From Clostridium kluyveri (GTDB taxonomy: Bacteria; Bacillota; Clostridia; Clostridiales; Clostridiaceae): DNA of 64,000 nt. The notes beneath the pieces are model-generated. The model saw only the letters and a program-made list of their open reading frames with translations, searched no databases and had not been told where the DNA came from. Below are positions 54,203-63,334 of the stretch, piece by piece. A program made the position numbers and the translations under genes. How positions within the stretch are numbered: the stretch's first letter is position 1; every line of letters starts with the position of its first letter. The stretch spans positions 2,108,001 through 2,172,000 of the forward strand of contig NZ_CP018335.1 in the NCBI RefSeq assembly GCF_001902295.1, written 5' to 3'.

Positions 54203-56225
54203 AAAACTCCATAGCTAAGTTACATGCCTGACGAATTGCAGTGAGAACATTGCCAATACCCCCAGAATCTCCTATATTATGTACAGAAATGTTTCCAGCT
54301 GAAAGTGTATCAAACAAAGATGTATTAGGCTTTGAACCTACTGCTAGTACAATTGTGTCACAGGGAAGTTCCGCCTTAATCACTTCTTTACTTTTTGGAT
54401 TAGTAGATTCTATGAAAACTCCCTTATTGGTCACTTCTGCTATTTTAGAGAAAGAATATTGTTTTACACCAAGCCGCCTTAGATCTTTCAATACAGGCCA
54501 ACCGCAGCCAGGATCAAATCCAGAACCAATTTTTGCAATATCTATAATAGCTATATTACGACGGGATGTATTTAACATCATACTTATTTTCTCACTACCT
54601 TCAGATTTTTGAGATTCCATAAAATAAAGTTGTTCCTTAGAGAGAGAGGCCTCATGAGCCAAATACGCTGCTGTTTCACAGCCAACAGAACTGCCGCCAA
54701 TCACTACTACATTACGGCCAGCCATCTCTTTACCTTCAAGAATTTCAGAAAAGGTAACTACAGAAATATTACCATCTCCAGGTAAACTAATAGAAGAAGG
54801 AATACTTCCAGTTGCCACTACTACCTCATAAAAATTTTCTTTCTCAATTCCTTCAATAGTAGCTTCCTTGTTAAGCACCACCTTTACACCTGTTTTCTTC
54901 AACATAGCATTAAAATAATGCACTAAATTTTGAAATTCACCTTTTGATGGAGGAGTGCTTGCCAGATGTAATTGCCCCCCAATAGTATCTTTCATTTCCC
55001 AAATAGTAACTTTATGACCTCTTTCTGCTGCTCTTATTGCAAATTCACAACCAGCAGGACCTGCACCTATAACCAGAATATTTTTTGATGGCTTAAGTTT
55101 GGTATCCTGAAGAAGGAATTCCCTGCCGGCATATCCATTTACAAGACATTCCACAGGTTTGTCAAAAAACAAACGCCCAAGGCAGCCCTGGTTACATGCA
55201 GTACAGCGGCGAATTTCCTCTACTCTACCTTCTTTTACTTTAATTGGCCAATCCGGATCAGCTATAAGCGTACGTCCCACACCGATTAAATCTGCCTGAC
55301 ATAAAGCTAGAGTACGCTCTGCCACAACAGGGTTATTAAATCGGTTTGAAGCCATAACAGGAACACTAACTGCATCTTTTACCCCCTGTGCCAGATACGC
55401 ATAGCCTCCTTGTGGAACATCTCCAGGCAATTGAGGAATGTTGGTTTCATGCCAGCCTCCAGTTACATTTATCATGTCAATGCCAGCCTTATCTAACATT
55501 TTACAAAAAGCCACACAGTCTTCATTTGTATTGCCGCCCTTAATAAAATCATTTCCAGAAACACGCATAAAGATGGGATAATCATCTCCCACCGCTATGC
55601 GCAGGGCTGATAGTACTTCCAGTGGAAAACGACAGCGATTTTCAAAACTTCCCCCATACTCATCTTCACGCAAATTAGTAACAGGTGATAAAAACTGGCT
55701 AATCAAGTATCCTGCAGAACCTACGACTTCCACTGCATCAAAACCTGCTTTTTTTGCCCGCAGTCCAGCATCAGCCCAGTGTTTTATAACCAGTGTGATT
55801 TCATCCTTTGTCATAGCTCTTGGTGTTTCACCTGTGTAGCGAGAATAAACAGCTGAAGGGGCAAGTGCAGCATCATCTCCAGTAATATATTTGGTTCTCC
55901 CATATCTGCCGGTATGCATAAGCTGCACTGCCACTTTAGCACCACGTTTATGCATACCATCGGTAAACTCTTTATACCCCAAAATATAATCATCACTTTC
56001 GAGGCTCATAATATTGGAATATCCCCGGTAATTGTCAATAACGCATCCCCCTACAATAATTAACCCTGCACCACCCTCTGCACGTCTCCAATAATATTCA
56101 TTAAATCTGGCAGTAGCAAATCCATCAGGAGTATAACCATGATGCATTGCCGGCATTACAAGGCGATTTTTTAAAATAAGACCATTTATAGTAATAGACT
56201 TAAACAAATTTCTAAAATTCATCAT
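54201..56225 (-). CDS. NADH:flavin oxidoreductase, 2,4-dienoyl-CoA-reductase/BaiCD type
   Basis: 674 residues. The N-terminal old-yellow-enzyme barrel (FMN; NRLVMPAMHHGY, then FLSPVTNLREDEYGGSFENR) is followed by a 4Fe-4S cluster motif CTACNQGC with ECLVN. FAD- and NAD(P)H-binding Rossmann domains follow (VIGAGPAGCEFA about 385; VVIGGSSVGCETAAYL about 520). The same layout is found in FadH and the bile-acid enzymes BaiCD/BaiH, which reduce activated C=C bonds of enoates. The natural substrate here cannot be told. The start at 56225 follows AAGGAGGAGGGTAAT. It appears monocistronic. Confidence 0.93.
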   Translation of the reverse strand: MMNFRNLFKSITINGLILKNRLVMPAMHHGYTPDGFATARFNEYYWRRAEGGAGLIIVGGCVIDNYRGYSNIMSLESDDYILGYKEFTDGMHKRGAKVAVQLMHTGRYGRTKYITGDDAALAPSAVYSRYTGETPRAMTKDEITLVIKHWADAGLRAKKAGFDAVEVVGSAGYLISQFLSPVTNLREDEYGGSFENRCRFPLEVLSALRIAVGDDYPIFMRVSGNDFIKGGNTNEDCVAFCKMLDKAGIDMINVTGGWHETNIPQLPGDVPQGGYAYLAQGVKDAVSVPVMASNRFNNPVVAERTLALCQADLIGVGRTLIADPDWPIKVKEGRVEEIRRCTACNQGCLGRLFFDKPVECLVNGYAGREFLLQDTKLKPSKNILVIGAGPAGCEFAIRAAERGHKVTIWEMKDTIGGQLHLASTPPSKGEFQNLVHYFNAMLKKTGVKVVLNKEATIEGIEKENFYEVVVATGSIPSSISLPGDGNISVVTFSEILEGKEMAGRNVVVIGGSSVGCETAAYLAHEASLSKEQLYFMESQKSEGSEKISMMLNTSRRNIAIIDIAKIGSGFDPGCGWPVLKDLRRLGVKQYSFSKIAEVTNKGVFIESTNPKSKEVIKAELPCDTIVLAVGSKPNTSLFDTLSAGNISVHNIGDSGGIGNVLTAIRQACNLAMEF

Positions 56226-56505
56226 ATTACCCTCCTCCTTGACTATAATTTAAAATTTTATCCTCCAATAGGTTTCCAGCTATTTTTGTCCCATAGATTT
56301 TGAAACTTCTTCTAAAACTTGAACCCTACCTTAATAACCTAAAGATTATACGCACTTTCAAATCCTGTTTCATAACATTTTGTATTCTTCGTATTGAAAT
56401 TGTGTTGTTGTACCCAAAACATTCGAAAAACAGCTTGCAAACACCGTTGTTTTGTTTTTATGGTCTCGATTTGCCTTTCCGATCATGCATTCGTGAAAAA
56501 TTCTG

Positions 56506-57117
56506 CTATTGCTGTGCTGCATGTATAAGTGGCATAAAAATGTCGTCTACAATCTCCGCTATGACTTCGTCGGATACGGGTTTCAGCTTTGTAATCAGCT
56601 CGTACTGCAGCAGATCCACTGGCAATGAGATGATCCGGGGCGTCAGCTTCTCAAGTCGGATTTCTCCGCGAAGTTCCGCATTTTTCAAAATCACCGCCAT
56701 AGCCTCTGTCAGCTTGCTCTCTGATCTCCGCTGGATCATTTGCGGCATGGATGCGGTGATCGTGCGCCACACCAGTGGTTCCATCATAAGTCCCCTAATC
56801 GTCTCCGTGCCGATTGTTTTCAGCGGTTCAACACGCGCATACAGATAGGCATACACATCGCTGCGCAGGTTTCCGGTATCCGGTATCTCATTTGTAATTT
56901 TAGGAAAATAATATTTACGCAGAGCAGCAATCACAAGCTCAGACTTATCGGCCCAGCGGCGATAAAGGACGGATTTGTTTGTCCCCGCCCGTGTTGCGAT
57001 GCTCTCCATCGTCATATGCGTGTAGCCGATTTCAGTGAGTTCCTCCCATGCGGCATTCAGGATTGCTTCTTCCAGAACTTCTCCGCGGCGGCGCGTACCT
57101 TTCTTTCGTTTATCCAT
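56506..57117 (-). CDS. TetR-family regulator, divergent to the MFS exporter
   Basis: 203 residues. The N-terminal helix-turn-helix reads YTHMTMESIATRAGTNKSVL with YRRWADKSELV, a TetR form; the C-terminal half (TetR_C-type) is helical. It is clearly GC-richer than surrounding genes, as is the divergent MFS gene, indicating joint horizontal acquisition. The start at 57117 is preceded by AGGGAAATAAAAC. It probably represses the MFS gene through GTTTC-type sites at 57184-57250. Confidence 0.92.
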   Translation of the reverse strand: MDKRKKGTRRRGEVLEEAILNAAWEELTEIGYTHMTMESIATRAGTNKSVLYRRWADKSELVIAALRKYYFPKITNEIPDTGNLRSDVYAYLYARVEPLKTIGTETIRGLMMEPLVWRTITASMPQMIQRRSESKLTEAMAVILKNAELRGEIRLEKLTPRIISLPVDLLQYELITKLKPVSDEVIAEIVDDIFMPLIHAAQQ

Positions 57118-57183
57118 GTTTTATTTCCCTCCGAACCTCAACAATAAATGTACTTCTGTCATAGAAATATATATAAAAAACTT

Positions 57184-57250
57184 AAGGTTTCCTATTGACA
57201 AAGTTCTATATTTATTATATCATAGTCTGAAAAGAAACTCAATGTTTCTT
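57184..57250 (+). promoter_or_regulatory. MFS promoter with TetR-type operator
   Basis: TTGACA (57195-57200), a 17-nt spacer and TATCAT (57218-57223) form the plus-strand promoter. AAGAAACtcaatGTTTCTT (57232-57250) is a palindrome just downstream of the start site, and GGTTTCCTATTG (from about 57186) repeats its right arm (GTTTCTTATTG). The divergent TetR is the likely ligand-controlled repressor. Confidence 0.68.
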
Positions 57251-57276
57251 ATTGTGACTATGAAAGGAGATTTCTC

Positions 57277-58743
57277 ATGAGTACAGAAAATGTAAAACCG
57301 GCAAAAGAAAAACTCGATCCGATCGTGCTCAGGACTGCCATTGTTCTGGTTTTCGGTGCACTTGCGCCACTGTTCGATTCGACGATGGTCAATGTGGCCA
57401 TCCATACAATTGCATCCGATATGAAAGCAGCCATTTCTACCGTACAGTGGGTCACCACGGGATACGTTCTGGCGATGGGGTTGGTCATCCCGATTTCGGG
57501 GTGGGCCACCAAACGGTTTGGATGCAAACAATCCTACATCTTCTCATTGGTGCTTTTTTTTATCGGCTCCGTGTGCTCTATGTTGTCATGGAGCATAGGA
57601 AGCATGATTGTTTTCCGAGTCATTCAAGGTATCGGCGCCGGGTTACTGATGCCGGTACTGCAAACGGAGCTTGTACAGGTTTCCGGCGGACGTAATCTCG
57701 GGCGGATCATGTCCATCATCAGCATTCCCGCTCTGCTCGGGCCGATCCTTGGCCCAGTGTTAGGAGGAATTATAGTCAGCAGTGCGAGTTGGCGCGCTAT
57801 CTTTTGGGTCAATATTCCAATCTGCATCGTGGCGATCCCGTTAGCCGTATGGGGAATACCGACCGACAAGCATGTGGAAAAGAAAGCGTCCCTGGATGTG
57901 ATCGGCATACTTTTGCTTTCCCCCGCGTTTGCCCTTTTGATCTACGGCATTGCCCAGGTTGCGACGCAGGTCAGATTGAATGACAGTGCAGTCTTTCCCC
58001 TTATCATCGGTATCGTTTTGATGGCGGCTTATGTCGTCTATGCTCTGAATACGAAACGGGAACCGGCTCTGAATGTGCGGCTGTTCAAATCCATCAATTT
58101 TTTCGCTTCCAATATCCTGCTGATTCTGTGCGGAATCATCACGAACGGGGCCATGCTGATGCTGCCGCTCTATTATCAAGAGGTGCGCGGAGCAAGCGCC
58201 CTGTATGCCGGATTGTGGCTGCTTCCACAAGGAATCGGCATGCTGCTCACCAGAAGCTGGGCCGGAAAAGTGGCCGACCGCGACGGCTCGCGCAATATCG
58301 TGCTGCTAAGTCTCGCTGGTATTGCAATTGGTACGCTGCCGTTTGCTTTTGCAGGTACGAATACGAATTATATCCTTCTGTCTATCGCCTTGTTGATCAG
58401 AGGGGCGGGACTTGGCGGTCTGCTGATTGCAATCATGGCATCCGCTTATGTCGGACTTCAAAGAGAGCAGGTTCCTCATGCAAGCACTGCTACGAGGATA
58501 TTCCAGACTATCGGCGGAGCTTTCGGGTCAGCTATTCTTGCCACCGTCGCTCAGCAGCAGATGGCAGGTCGCGCCGACTCCGATCTTCATGCGATTGCTC
58601 ATTCCTTCAACGTCTCTTTCTGGTGGGCAATCGGTTTTACTGCGGTGGCGGCGATCCCCACGCTGTTCTTGGCAGTGCGTAAAAAATCAGGACCGAAAAC
58701 GGCCCTACAGGAAACAGATTCGCAGGCAGATGGACAGCAGTAA
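57277..58743 (+). CDS. MFS multidrug exporter, DHA2 (EmrB/QacA) type
   Basis: 488 residues with 14 predicted membrane helices. Motif C-like GPILGPVLGGIIV and motif A-like SGWATKRFGCKQSY identify a drug:H+ antiporter. FDSTMVNVAIHTIASDMKAA at the N-terminus is the DHA2 motif D1 region. The start follows GAAAGGAGATTTCTC. Codon use and G+C (well above the window average) match the divergent TetR gene, indicating a transferred resistance-type cassette. Substrates are probably hydrophobic cations or other toxic compounds. A terminator lies at 58899-58926. Confidence 0.93.
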   Translation: MSTENVKPAKEKLDPIVLRTAIVLVFGALAPLFDSTMVNVAIHTIASDMKAAISTVQWVTTGYVLAMGLVIPISGWATKRFGCKQSYIFSLVLFFIGSVCSMLSWSIGSMIVFRVIQGIGAGLLMPVLQTELVQVSGGRNLGRIMSIISIPALLGPILGPVLGGIIVSSASWRAIFWVNIPICIVAIPLAVWGIPTDKHVEKKASLDVIGILLLSPAFALLIYGIAQVATQVRLNDSAVFPLIIGIVLMAAYVVYALNTKREPALNVRLFKSINFFASNILLILCGIITNGAMLMLPLYYQEVRGASALYAGLWLLPQGIGMLLTRSWAGKVADRDGSRNIVLLSLAGIAIGTLPFAFAGTNTNYILLSIALLIRGAGLGGLLIAIMASAYVGLQREQVPHASTATRIFQTIGGAFGSAILATVAQQQMAGRADSDLHAIAHSFNVSFWWAIGFTAVAAIPTLFLAVRKKSGPKTALQETDSQADGQQ

Positions 58744-58898
58744 AAGCAGCATGAAACTGAGGTGCTGCTATAAATAACAATTGAATTAATTATAAGAGCT
58801 AAGGGCAAACTTGTTAAAAGAATGGACGCAAAGCAATATGGTTTAAGGTGCTTAATAGCACTATGACAGCCTGGCTGCCGTAGAGACTTTGTGTCTAA

Positions 58899-58926
58899 AC
58901 TGCCTTCTCAGCGGCAGGTTTTTTGT
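58899..58926 (+). terminator. Rho-independent terminator after the MFS gene
   Basis: CTGCC and GGCAG pair around TTCTCAGC, followed by GTTTTTTG. A second GGCTGCCG at about 58874 offers an alternative partner. The remaining part of 58744-59033 shows no gene. Confidence 0.65.
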
Positions 58927-59033
58927 CCTTGTGTGCCCAGCATGGCGTAATCTAAACGGTTAAAGTCGTGTGTTTTGAAAACTGTCATCAGCTAACCAGT
59001 AAATGTCTGGTCAATGACTGGCACAAAAAAGAT

Positions 59034-59525
59034 TTACTCAATTATCATTTCCATAAAGCCAACCGTAAATGGTAAAAAATCAAATTTTTTAGTACCTTTA
59101 TGTATAAAATCATTTTTCTGATACCATTGTTTTAAAATAGTATTTTCCTCAATAATACCAATACTCATAATTTTTCCATTTAACTTTTTAACCTTAATTT
59201 TTGCAAACACTAACAATTTTTCTCCATATCCGTAATGTCTATATTCCGGCAGGACAGTAATTTTTTCTAATTCATATTGTTCTTCACTTTTCTTTTCTAA
59301 CTGCATAAATCCAACAATTTTATTATAAGCATTTATTGAATACATGAGATTCCCTTTATTTTTATCTGAAATCAATCTACTTACTTTAATAAATGCACCA
59401 TTAGTAGGACAATTTTCAATAGTTAATCCAAAATCTTTTGCCACTGTCCCAAATCCTTGCCTTATAACTTCTGCACACTCTTCTAATTCATTTAATGATA
59501 CTTCTTTAATAACATATTCTTTCAT
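59034..59525 (-). CDS. GNAT-family N-acetyltransferase
   Basis: 163 residues from ATG 59525; an upstream frame to 59606 runs through a terminator hairpin and is unlikely. GNAT features are the N-terminal strand KEYVIKEVSLNELEECAEVI, the beta-4/beta-5 region GFMQLEKKSEEQYELEKITV and the acetyl-CoA loop LPEYRHYGYGEKLLVFAKIK (R/Q-x-x-G-x-G/A form as HYGYGEKL). C-terminal NTILKQWYQKNDFIHKGTKK is also typical. The acceptor is unknown. The ribosome binding site (GAGGGATTGGGT) is weak. Confidence 0.85.
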   Translation of the reverse strand: MKEYVIKEVSLNELEECAEVIRQGFGTVAKDFGLTIENCPTNGAFIKVSRLISDKNKGNLMYSINAYNKIVGFMQLEKKSEEQYELEKITVLPEYRHYGYGEKLLVFAKIKVKKLNGKIMSIGIIEENTILKQWYQKNDFIHKGTKKFDFLPFTVGFMEMIIE

Positions 59526-59560
59526 ACCCAATCCCTCAATTTCAAATAATTTATTATAAA

Positions 59561-59600
59561 GGCCTGTTTCAAAATGTAAAAACTCATTTTGAAACAGGCC
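59561..59600 (-). terminator. Strong terminator/attenuator between the ABC-F and GNAT genes
   Basis: GGCCTGTTTCAAAATG (59561-59576) and CATTTTGAAACAGGCC (59585-59600) form a perfect 16-bp stem with an 8-nt loop. Reading leftward TTTATAATAAATTATTT follows. It starts 5 nt after the ABC-F stop codon, so it ends that transcript or lets only part of it reach the GNAT gene. Confidence 0.85.
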
Positions 59601-59605
59601 ATCCA

Positions 59606-61195
59606 CTAACCTTGAATACTCTCTAAATATTCATCATAGGTCAACCTTTTATCTATAAATCCATTATCAGTAAGCTGTATAATCCTATTTGCTATAGTCT
59701 GGATAAATTCATGATCATAGGATGAAAATAAAATGATACTCTTATAATCTAAAAGTCCGTTGTTTAATGCAGTAATGGATTCTAAATCCAGATGATTGGT
59801 GGGCTGATCCAAAATAAGCACATTGGCATTTTCCATCATCATCTTTGCCAGCATGCATCGCACTTTTTCCCCTCCCGAGAGAATATTCACCTGCTTTAAT
59901 GCCTCTTCCCCGGAAAACAAAATCTTACCAAGAAATCCTCTAATATAGCTTTCAGATTTTTCCTCTGAAAATTGTCTCAGCCAATCCACTAAATTTAATT
60001 CCCGTTCATTAAAGTACTCTGAATTGTCCTTTGGAAAATATGACCTGGAAATGGTAACTCCCCATTTATACCCTCCACTATCTGGTTCCATTTCTCCCAT
60101 AAAAATTTTAAACAATGTAGTCTCTTGAATTTCATTTTCTGATATAAAAGCAATCTTATCACCCTTTGATACTGTAAAACTGACATTATTCAATACTTTT
60201 TTTCCATCTATAATTTTTGTGATTCCGTCAACTATTAATATATCATTTCCCACTTCTCTTTCAGGCTTAAAACCCATAAAGGGATATTTTCTGCTGGAAG
60301 GCTTGATATCCTCTAAAGTTATTTTATCCAGTAACTTCTTACGAGATGTAGCCTGATTTGATTTTGAGGCATTGGCACTGAAACGCTCTATAAATCTTTG
60401 CAGATCTTTAATCTTTTCTTCTTTTTTTCTGTTTTGTTCCTTTGCCATCTTAAGTGCAAGCTGGCTTGACTGGTACCAGAAATCATAGTTTCCAGCATAT
60501 ATTTTTATCTTTCCATAATCCACATCCGCCATATATGTACACACTTTATTTAAAAAATACCTATCATGGGATACAACTATGACAGTACCTTCAAAATTAA
60601 TAATAAACTCTTCTAACCATTTTATAGATTTAACATCTAAATGGTTGGTAGGTTCGTCTAAGATAAGTATACCGGGATTTCCAAAAAGCGCCTGTGCCAG
60701 AAGTACTTTTACCTTTTGGGCACCTGTAAGTTCAGACATTTTTTTATTATGAAGATTTATATCTATCCCAAGGCCTTGAAGCAGTGAAGAAGCTTCAGAT
60801 TCTGCTTCCCATCCATTTAATTCTGCAAATTCACCTTCCAATTCAGATGCCCTTATGCCATCTTCATCTGTAAAATCAGGTTTATCATAAAGGGCATCTT
60901 TTTCCTTCATTATTTCATAAAGCCTTAAATTACCCATAATTACTGTTTCCAAAATCTCATATTCATCATATTGAAAATGATCCTGTTTTAGCACAGACAT
61001 TCTTATATGCTTTGAAATACTTACCTCTCCTGTACTAGGTTCTATTTCTCCTGATAATATTTTTAAAAATGTAGTCTTTCCTGCACCATTTGCCCCTATA
61101 ATTCCATAGCAATTACCCTGGGTAAACTTTAAATTTACATCTTCAAAAAGCTTTCTCCCCTTATATCTTAAACTGACATTATTTACATTAATCAA
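59606..61195 (-). CDS. ABC-F family ATPase with degenerate second Walker A
   Basis: 529 residues with two ABC domains and no membrane helices. Domain 1 has Walker A GANGAGKTT and Walker B ILILDEPTNHLD, but signature LTGAQKVKVLLAQAL in place of LSGGQ. The linker (about 245-300) is rich in Lys/Glu, as in ribosome-acting ABC-F proteins. Domain 2 has signature LSGGEKVRCMLAKMM and Walker B VLILDQPTNHLD, but its Walker A reads SENEIQETTLFKI, with Glu in place of the catalytic Lys. The YkpA/YbiT subgroup is suggested by FKWGVT-like GGYKWGVTISRSYFPKDNSE. Such proteins act on ribosomes (translation or antibiotic protection). The start at 61195 follows a weak site. Confidence 0.88.
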   Translation of the reverse strand: MINVNNVSLRYKGRKLFEDVNLKFTQGNCYGIIGANGAGKTTFLKILSGEIEPSTGEVSISKHIRMSVLKQDHFQYDEYEILETVIMGNLRLYEIMKEKDALYDKPDFTDEDGIRASELEGEFAELNGWEAESEASSLLQGLGIDINLHNKKMSELTGAQKVKVLLAQALFGNPGILILDEPTNHLDVKSIKWLEEFIINFEGTVIVVSHDRYFLNKVCTYMADVDYGKIKIYAGNYDFWYQSSQLALKMAKEQNRKKEEKIKDLQRFIERFSANASKSNQATSRKKLLDKITLEDIKPSSRKYPFMGFKPEREVGNDILIVDGITKIIDGKKVLNNVSFTVSKGDKIAFISENEIQETTLFKIFMGEMEPDSGGYKWGVTISRSYFPKDNSEYFNERELNLVDWLRQFSEEKSESYIRGFLGKILFSGEEALKQVNILSGGEKVRCMLAKMMMENANVLILDQPTNHLDLESITALNNGLLDYKSIILFSSYDHEFIQTIANRIIQLTDNGFIDKRLTYDEYLESIQG

Positions 61196-61590
61196 ATTAT
61201 ACCCATCCTCTACTGTATTTTTGTCATTACGGAAGGATTATATCATAATTCAACTAAATAAGCATTAAAATTTTTTCTAATATCCCTATATACATTTATG
61301 CTGATAATACTCTTTTAAATATATAATACTTACTTTGCAGCTTTAAGCTTTGCATTCTTAATAAACAATTCAGATGGAGAAAAGGATTCCTCATAAGCAA
61401 ACTCCACCTGAACCTTAGAATCACTTGATATAATAATGCATATCCCTAATTCTCCATATATTTACCTTAATTATATATGACTATATTTTTATTTTCAATT
61501 TAGTCCATTAATTTTTACAGGCAATAATCACTCTCTTCTTCCGAGAAGCTTCAGTACATCTATTTACAACCTTTAAATACAATTAAAAAA
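61196..61590. other. 395-bp gene-free stretch with a decayed peptide and repeat copy C
   Basis: Between ABC-F and ilvD. Apart from the fragment at 61330-61461 it is AT-rich with no gene. A possible element end with GAAGCTTC-type palindromes lies around 61538-61552. No terminator with a clear T-run is visible after ilvD. Confidence 0.4.
61330..61461 (-). pseudogene. Short peptide fragment overlapping dispersed repeat copy C
   Basis: A 43-codon frame without start reads IYGELGICIIISSDSKVQVE, then FAYEESFSPSELFIKNAKLK and AAK before TAA. SSDS-VQVEFA also appears (with a stop in the middle) in copy A near 2705-2740, so both come from the same ancestral sequence. The repeat block is 61393-61430, inverted relative to copies A and B. 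I cannot name the parent gene. Confidence 0.5.
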
Positions 61591-63261
61591 CTAGAATTTA
61601 GGAATCTCTAGAATAGCCCCTCTGTTTCCTGAAGTTACCATTGATGCATATCTTGCAAGGTAGCCTGTGGTAATTTTAGCTTGTCTAGGTTTCCAATTTG
61701 CCCTTCTTCTCTCCAATTCTTCCTCACTGATTTCAAAATTAATAGAATTTGCCTCTATATCTATCTTTATTATATCTCCCTCTTCAATCAGTGCAATATT
61801 ACCTCCTACTGCTGCTTCAGGAGAAACATGACCAATTGCAGCACCTCTTGTAGCACCACTAAAACGTCCATCTGTTATTAATGCCACGCTGCCCCCAAGA
61901 CCTCGTCCCATAATTGCGGAAGTTGGATTAAGCATTTCTCTCATGCCAGGTCCGCCTTTAGGACCTTCATATCTTATAATAACTACATCTCCAGCCACAA
62001 TTTTTCCTGTGTTTATAGCATTTAGAGCATCTTCCTCACAGTCAAATACCCTTGCAGGTCCTTCATGCTTTAACATCTCAGGTGCCACTGCAGAACGCTT
62101 TACAACACAGGAATCCGGAGCTAAATTGCCTTTAAGAATTGCAATTCCGCCAGTTGTGCTGTAAGGATTTTCAACAGGTCTTATTACCTCTTTATTTTTA
62201 TTTATACAGCCTTTAATATTTTCTGCCACGGTTTTTCCTGTACATGTAATCAAATCTGTATTTAATAGATTTAGTTTATCTATCTCATTCATAACAGCAT
62301 AAATACCACCTGCTTCATTTAACTCTTCCACATAATTATGTCCTGCTGGTGCAAGATGACAAAGGTTTGGAGTCTTTTCACTGATTGCATTTGCCATATC
62401 CACATTTAATTCAATGCCAGCTTCATGGGCAATAGCCGGTAAATGAAGCATACTGTTTGTACTACATCCAAGAGCCATATCCATAGTTAGAGCATTCTTA
62501 AAAGCAGCCTCTGTCATGATATCTCTAGGTCGTATATTCTTTTCTAGAAGCTCCATTATTTTCATACCAGCATGTTTTGCAAGTTTTATTCTGTCAGAAT
62601 AAACAGCAGGTATTGTACCGTTACCTCCAAGTGCCATTCCAAGAACCTCTGTTAAACAGTTCATGCTATTTGCAGTATACATACCTGAACAGGAGCCGCA
62701 AGTAGGACATACCTTGCTTTCAAACTCTTCTAATTTTTCTTCAGTTATTTTCCCCCCGTTAAAAGCGCCTACTGCCTCAGATACACTGCTAAAGCTTACT
62801 TTACATCCATCTACTTTTCCTGCGAGCATAGGGCCTCCACTTACAAAAATAGTTGGAATGTTAAGTCTCGCTGCAGCCATTAAAAGTCCCGGTACATTTT
62901 TATCACAGTTAGGTACCATTACCAGCGCATCAAAAGCATGGGCCATAGCCATAGCTTCTGTAGAATCTGCAATTAAATCTCTTGTAACAAGAGAATATTT
63001 CATGCCCTGGTGTCCCATGGCAATTCCATCACAGACAGCAATGGCAGGAAAAACAATTGGAGTACCTCCAGCCATTGACACTCCTGTCTTTACGGCCTCC
63101 ACTATTTTATCTAAATTCATATGACCTGGTACTATATCGTTCTTTGAACTTACAATACCTACAAACGGTCTTTCTATTTCTTCTTTTGTCAAACCCAACG
63201 CATTAAGCAGGGCACGCTGTGGTGCACTTTTAGTTCCTTTTGTTATTACATCACTTCTCAC
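61591..63261 (-). CDS. ilvD: Dihydroxy-acid dehydratase IlvD
   Basis: 556 residues, full length. It catalyses dehydration of 2,3-dihydroxy acids in valine, isoleucine and pantothenate synthesis using an Fe-S cluster. Cluster cysteines appear in PNCDKNVPG and CPTCGSCSGMYTANSMNCL, with GCSTNSMLHL; the C-terminal RWDGRFSG-like motif is present as ITDGRFSGATRGAAIGHVSPE. The start is GTG 63261 with a weak site (GGTTATTTTA). Other ilv/leu genes are not in the window. An IscB-type gene ends 73 bp upstream, so the native ilv promoter may have been displaced. Confidence 0.96.
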   Translation of the reverse strand: MRSDVITKGTKSAPQRALLNALGLTKEEIERPFVGIVSSKNDIVPGHMNLDKIVEAVKTGVSMAGGTPIVFPAIAVCDGIAMGHQGMKYSLVTRDLIADSTEAMAMAHAFDALVMVPNCDKNVPGLLMAAARLNIPTIFVSGGPMLAGKVDGCKVSFSSVSEAVGAFNGGKITEEKLEEFESKVCPTCGSCSGMYTANSMNCLTEVLGMALGGNGTIPAVYSDRIKLAKHAGMKIMELLEKNIRPRDIMTEAAFKNALTMDMALGCSTNSMLHLPAIAHEAGIELNVDMANAISEKTPNLCHLAPAGHNYVEELNEAGGIYAVMNEIDKLNLLNTDLITCTGKTVAENIKGCINKNKEVIRPVENPYSTTGGIAILKGNLAPDSCVVKRSAVAPEMLKHEGPARVFDCEEDALNAINTGKIVAGDVVIIRYEGPKGGPGMREMLNPTSAIMGRGLGGSVALITDGRFSGATRGAAIGHVSPEAAVGGNIALIEEGDIIKIDIEANSINFEISEEELERRRANWKPRQAKITTGYLARYASMVTSGNRGAILEIPKF

Positions 63262-63272
63262 TAAAATAACCT

Positions 63273-63300
63273 GGTTAAGAAAACTTAGACAAACTTAACC
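63273..63300. repeat. Hairpin between the iscB-like gene and ilvD
   Basis: GGTTAAG (63273-63279) and CTTAACC (63294-63300) are perfect inverted repeats with a 14-nt loop. IS200/IS605-type elements have such imperfect subterminal hairpins at their ends, so this could mark the right end of the iscB-bearing element; the T-run beyond it is on the wrong side for ilvD. Confidence 0.4.
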
Positions 63301-63334
63301 TCTCCTTTCTATTTATTTTTATTTTTCTAAGTTT

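Noticed and set aside
59526..59606. N-terminal extension of the GNAT protein
   Set aside because: It would translate the perfect terminator hairpin; the ATG at 59525 gives the standard family start.
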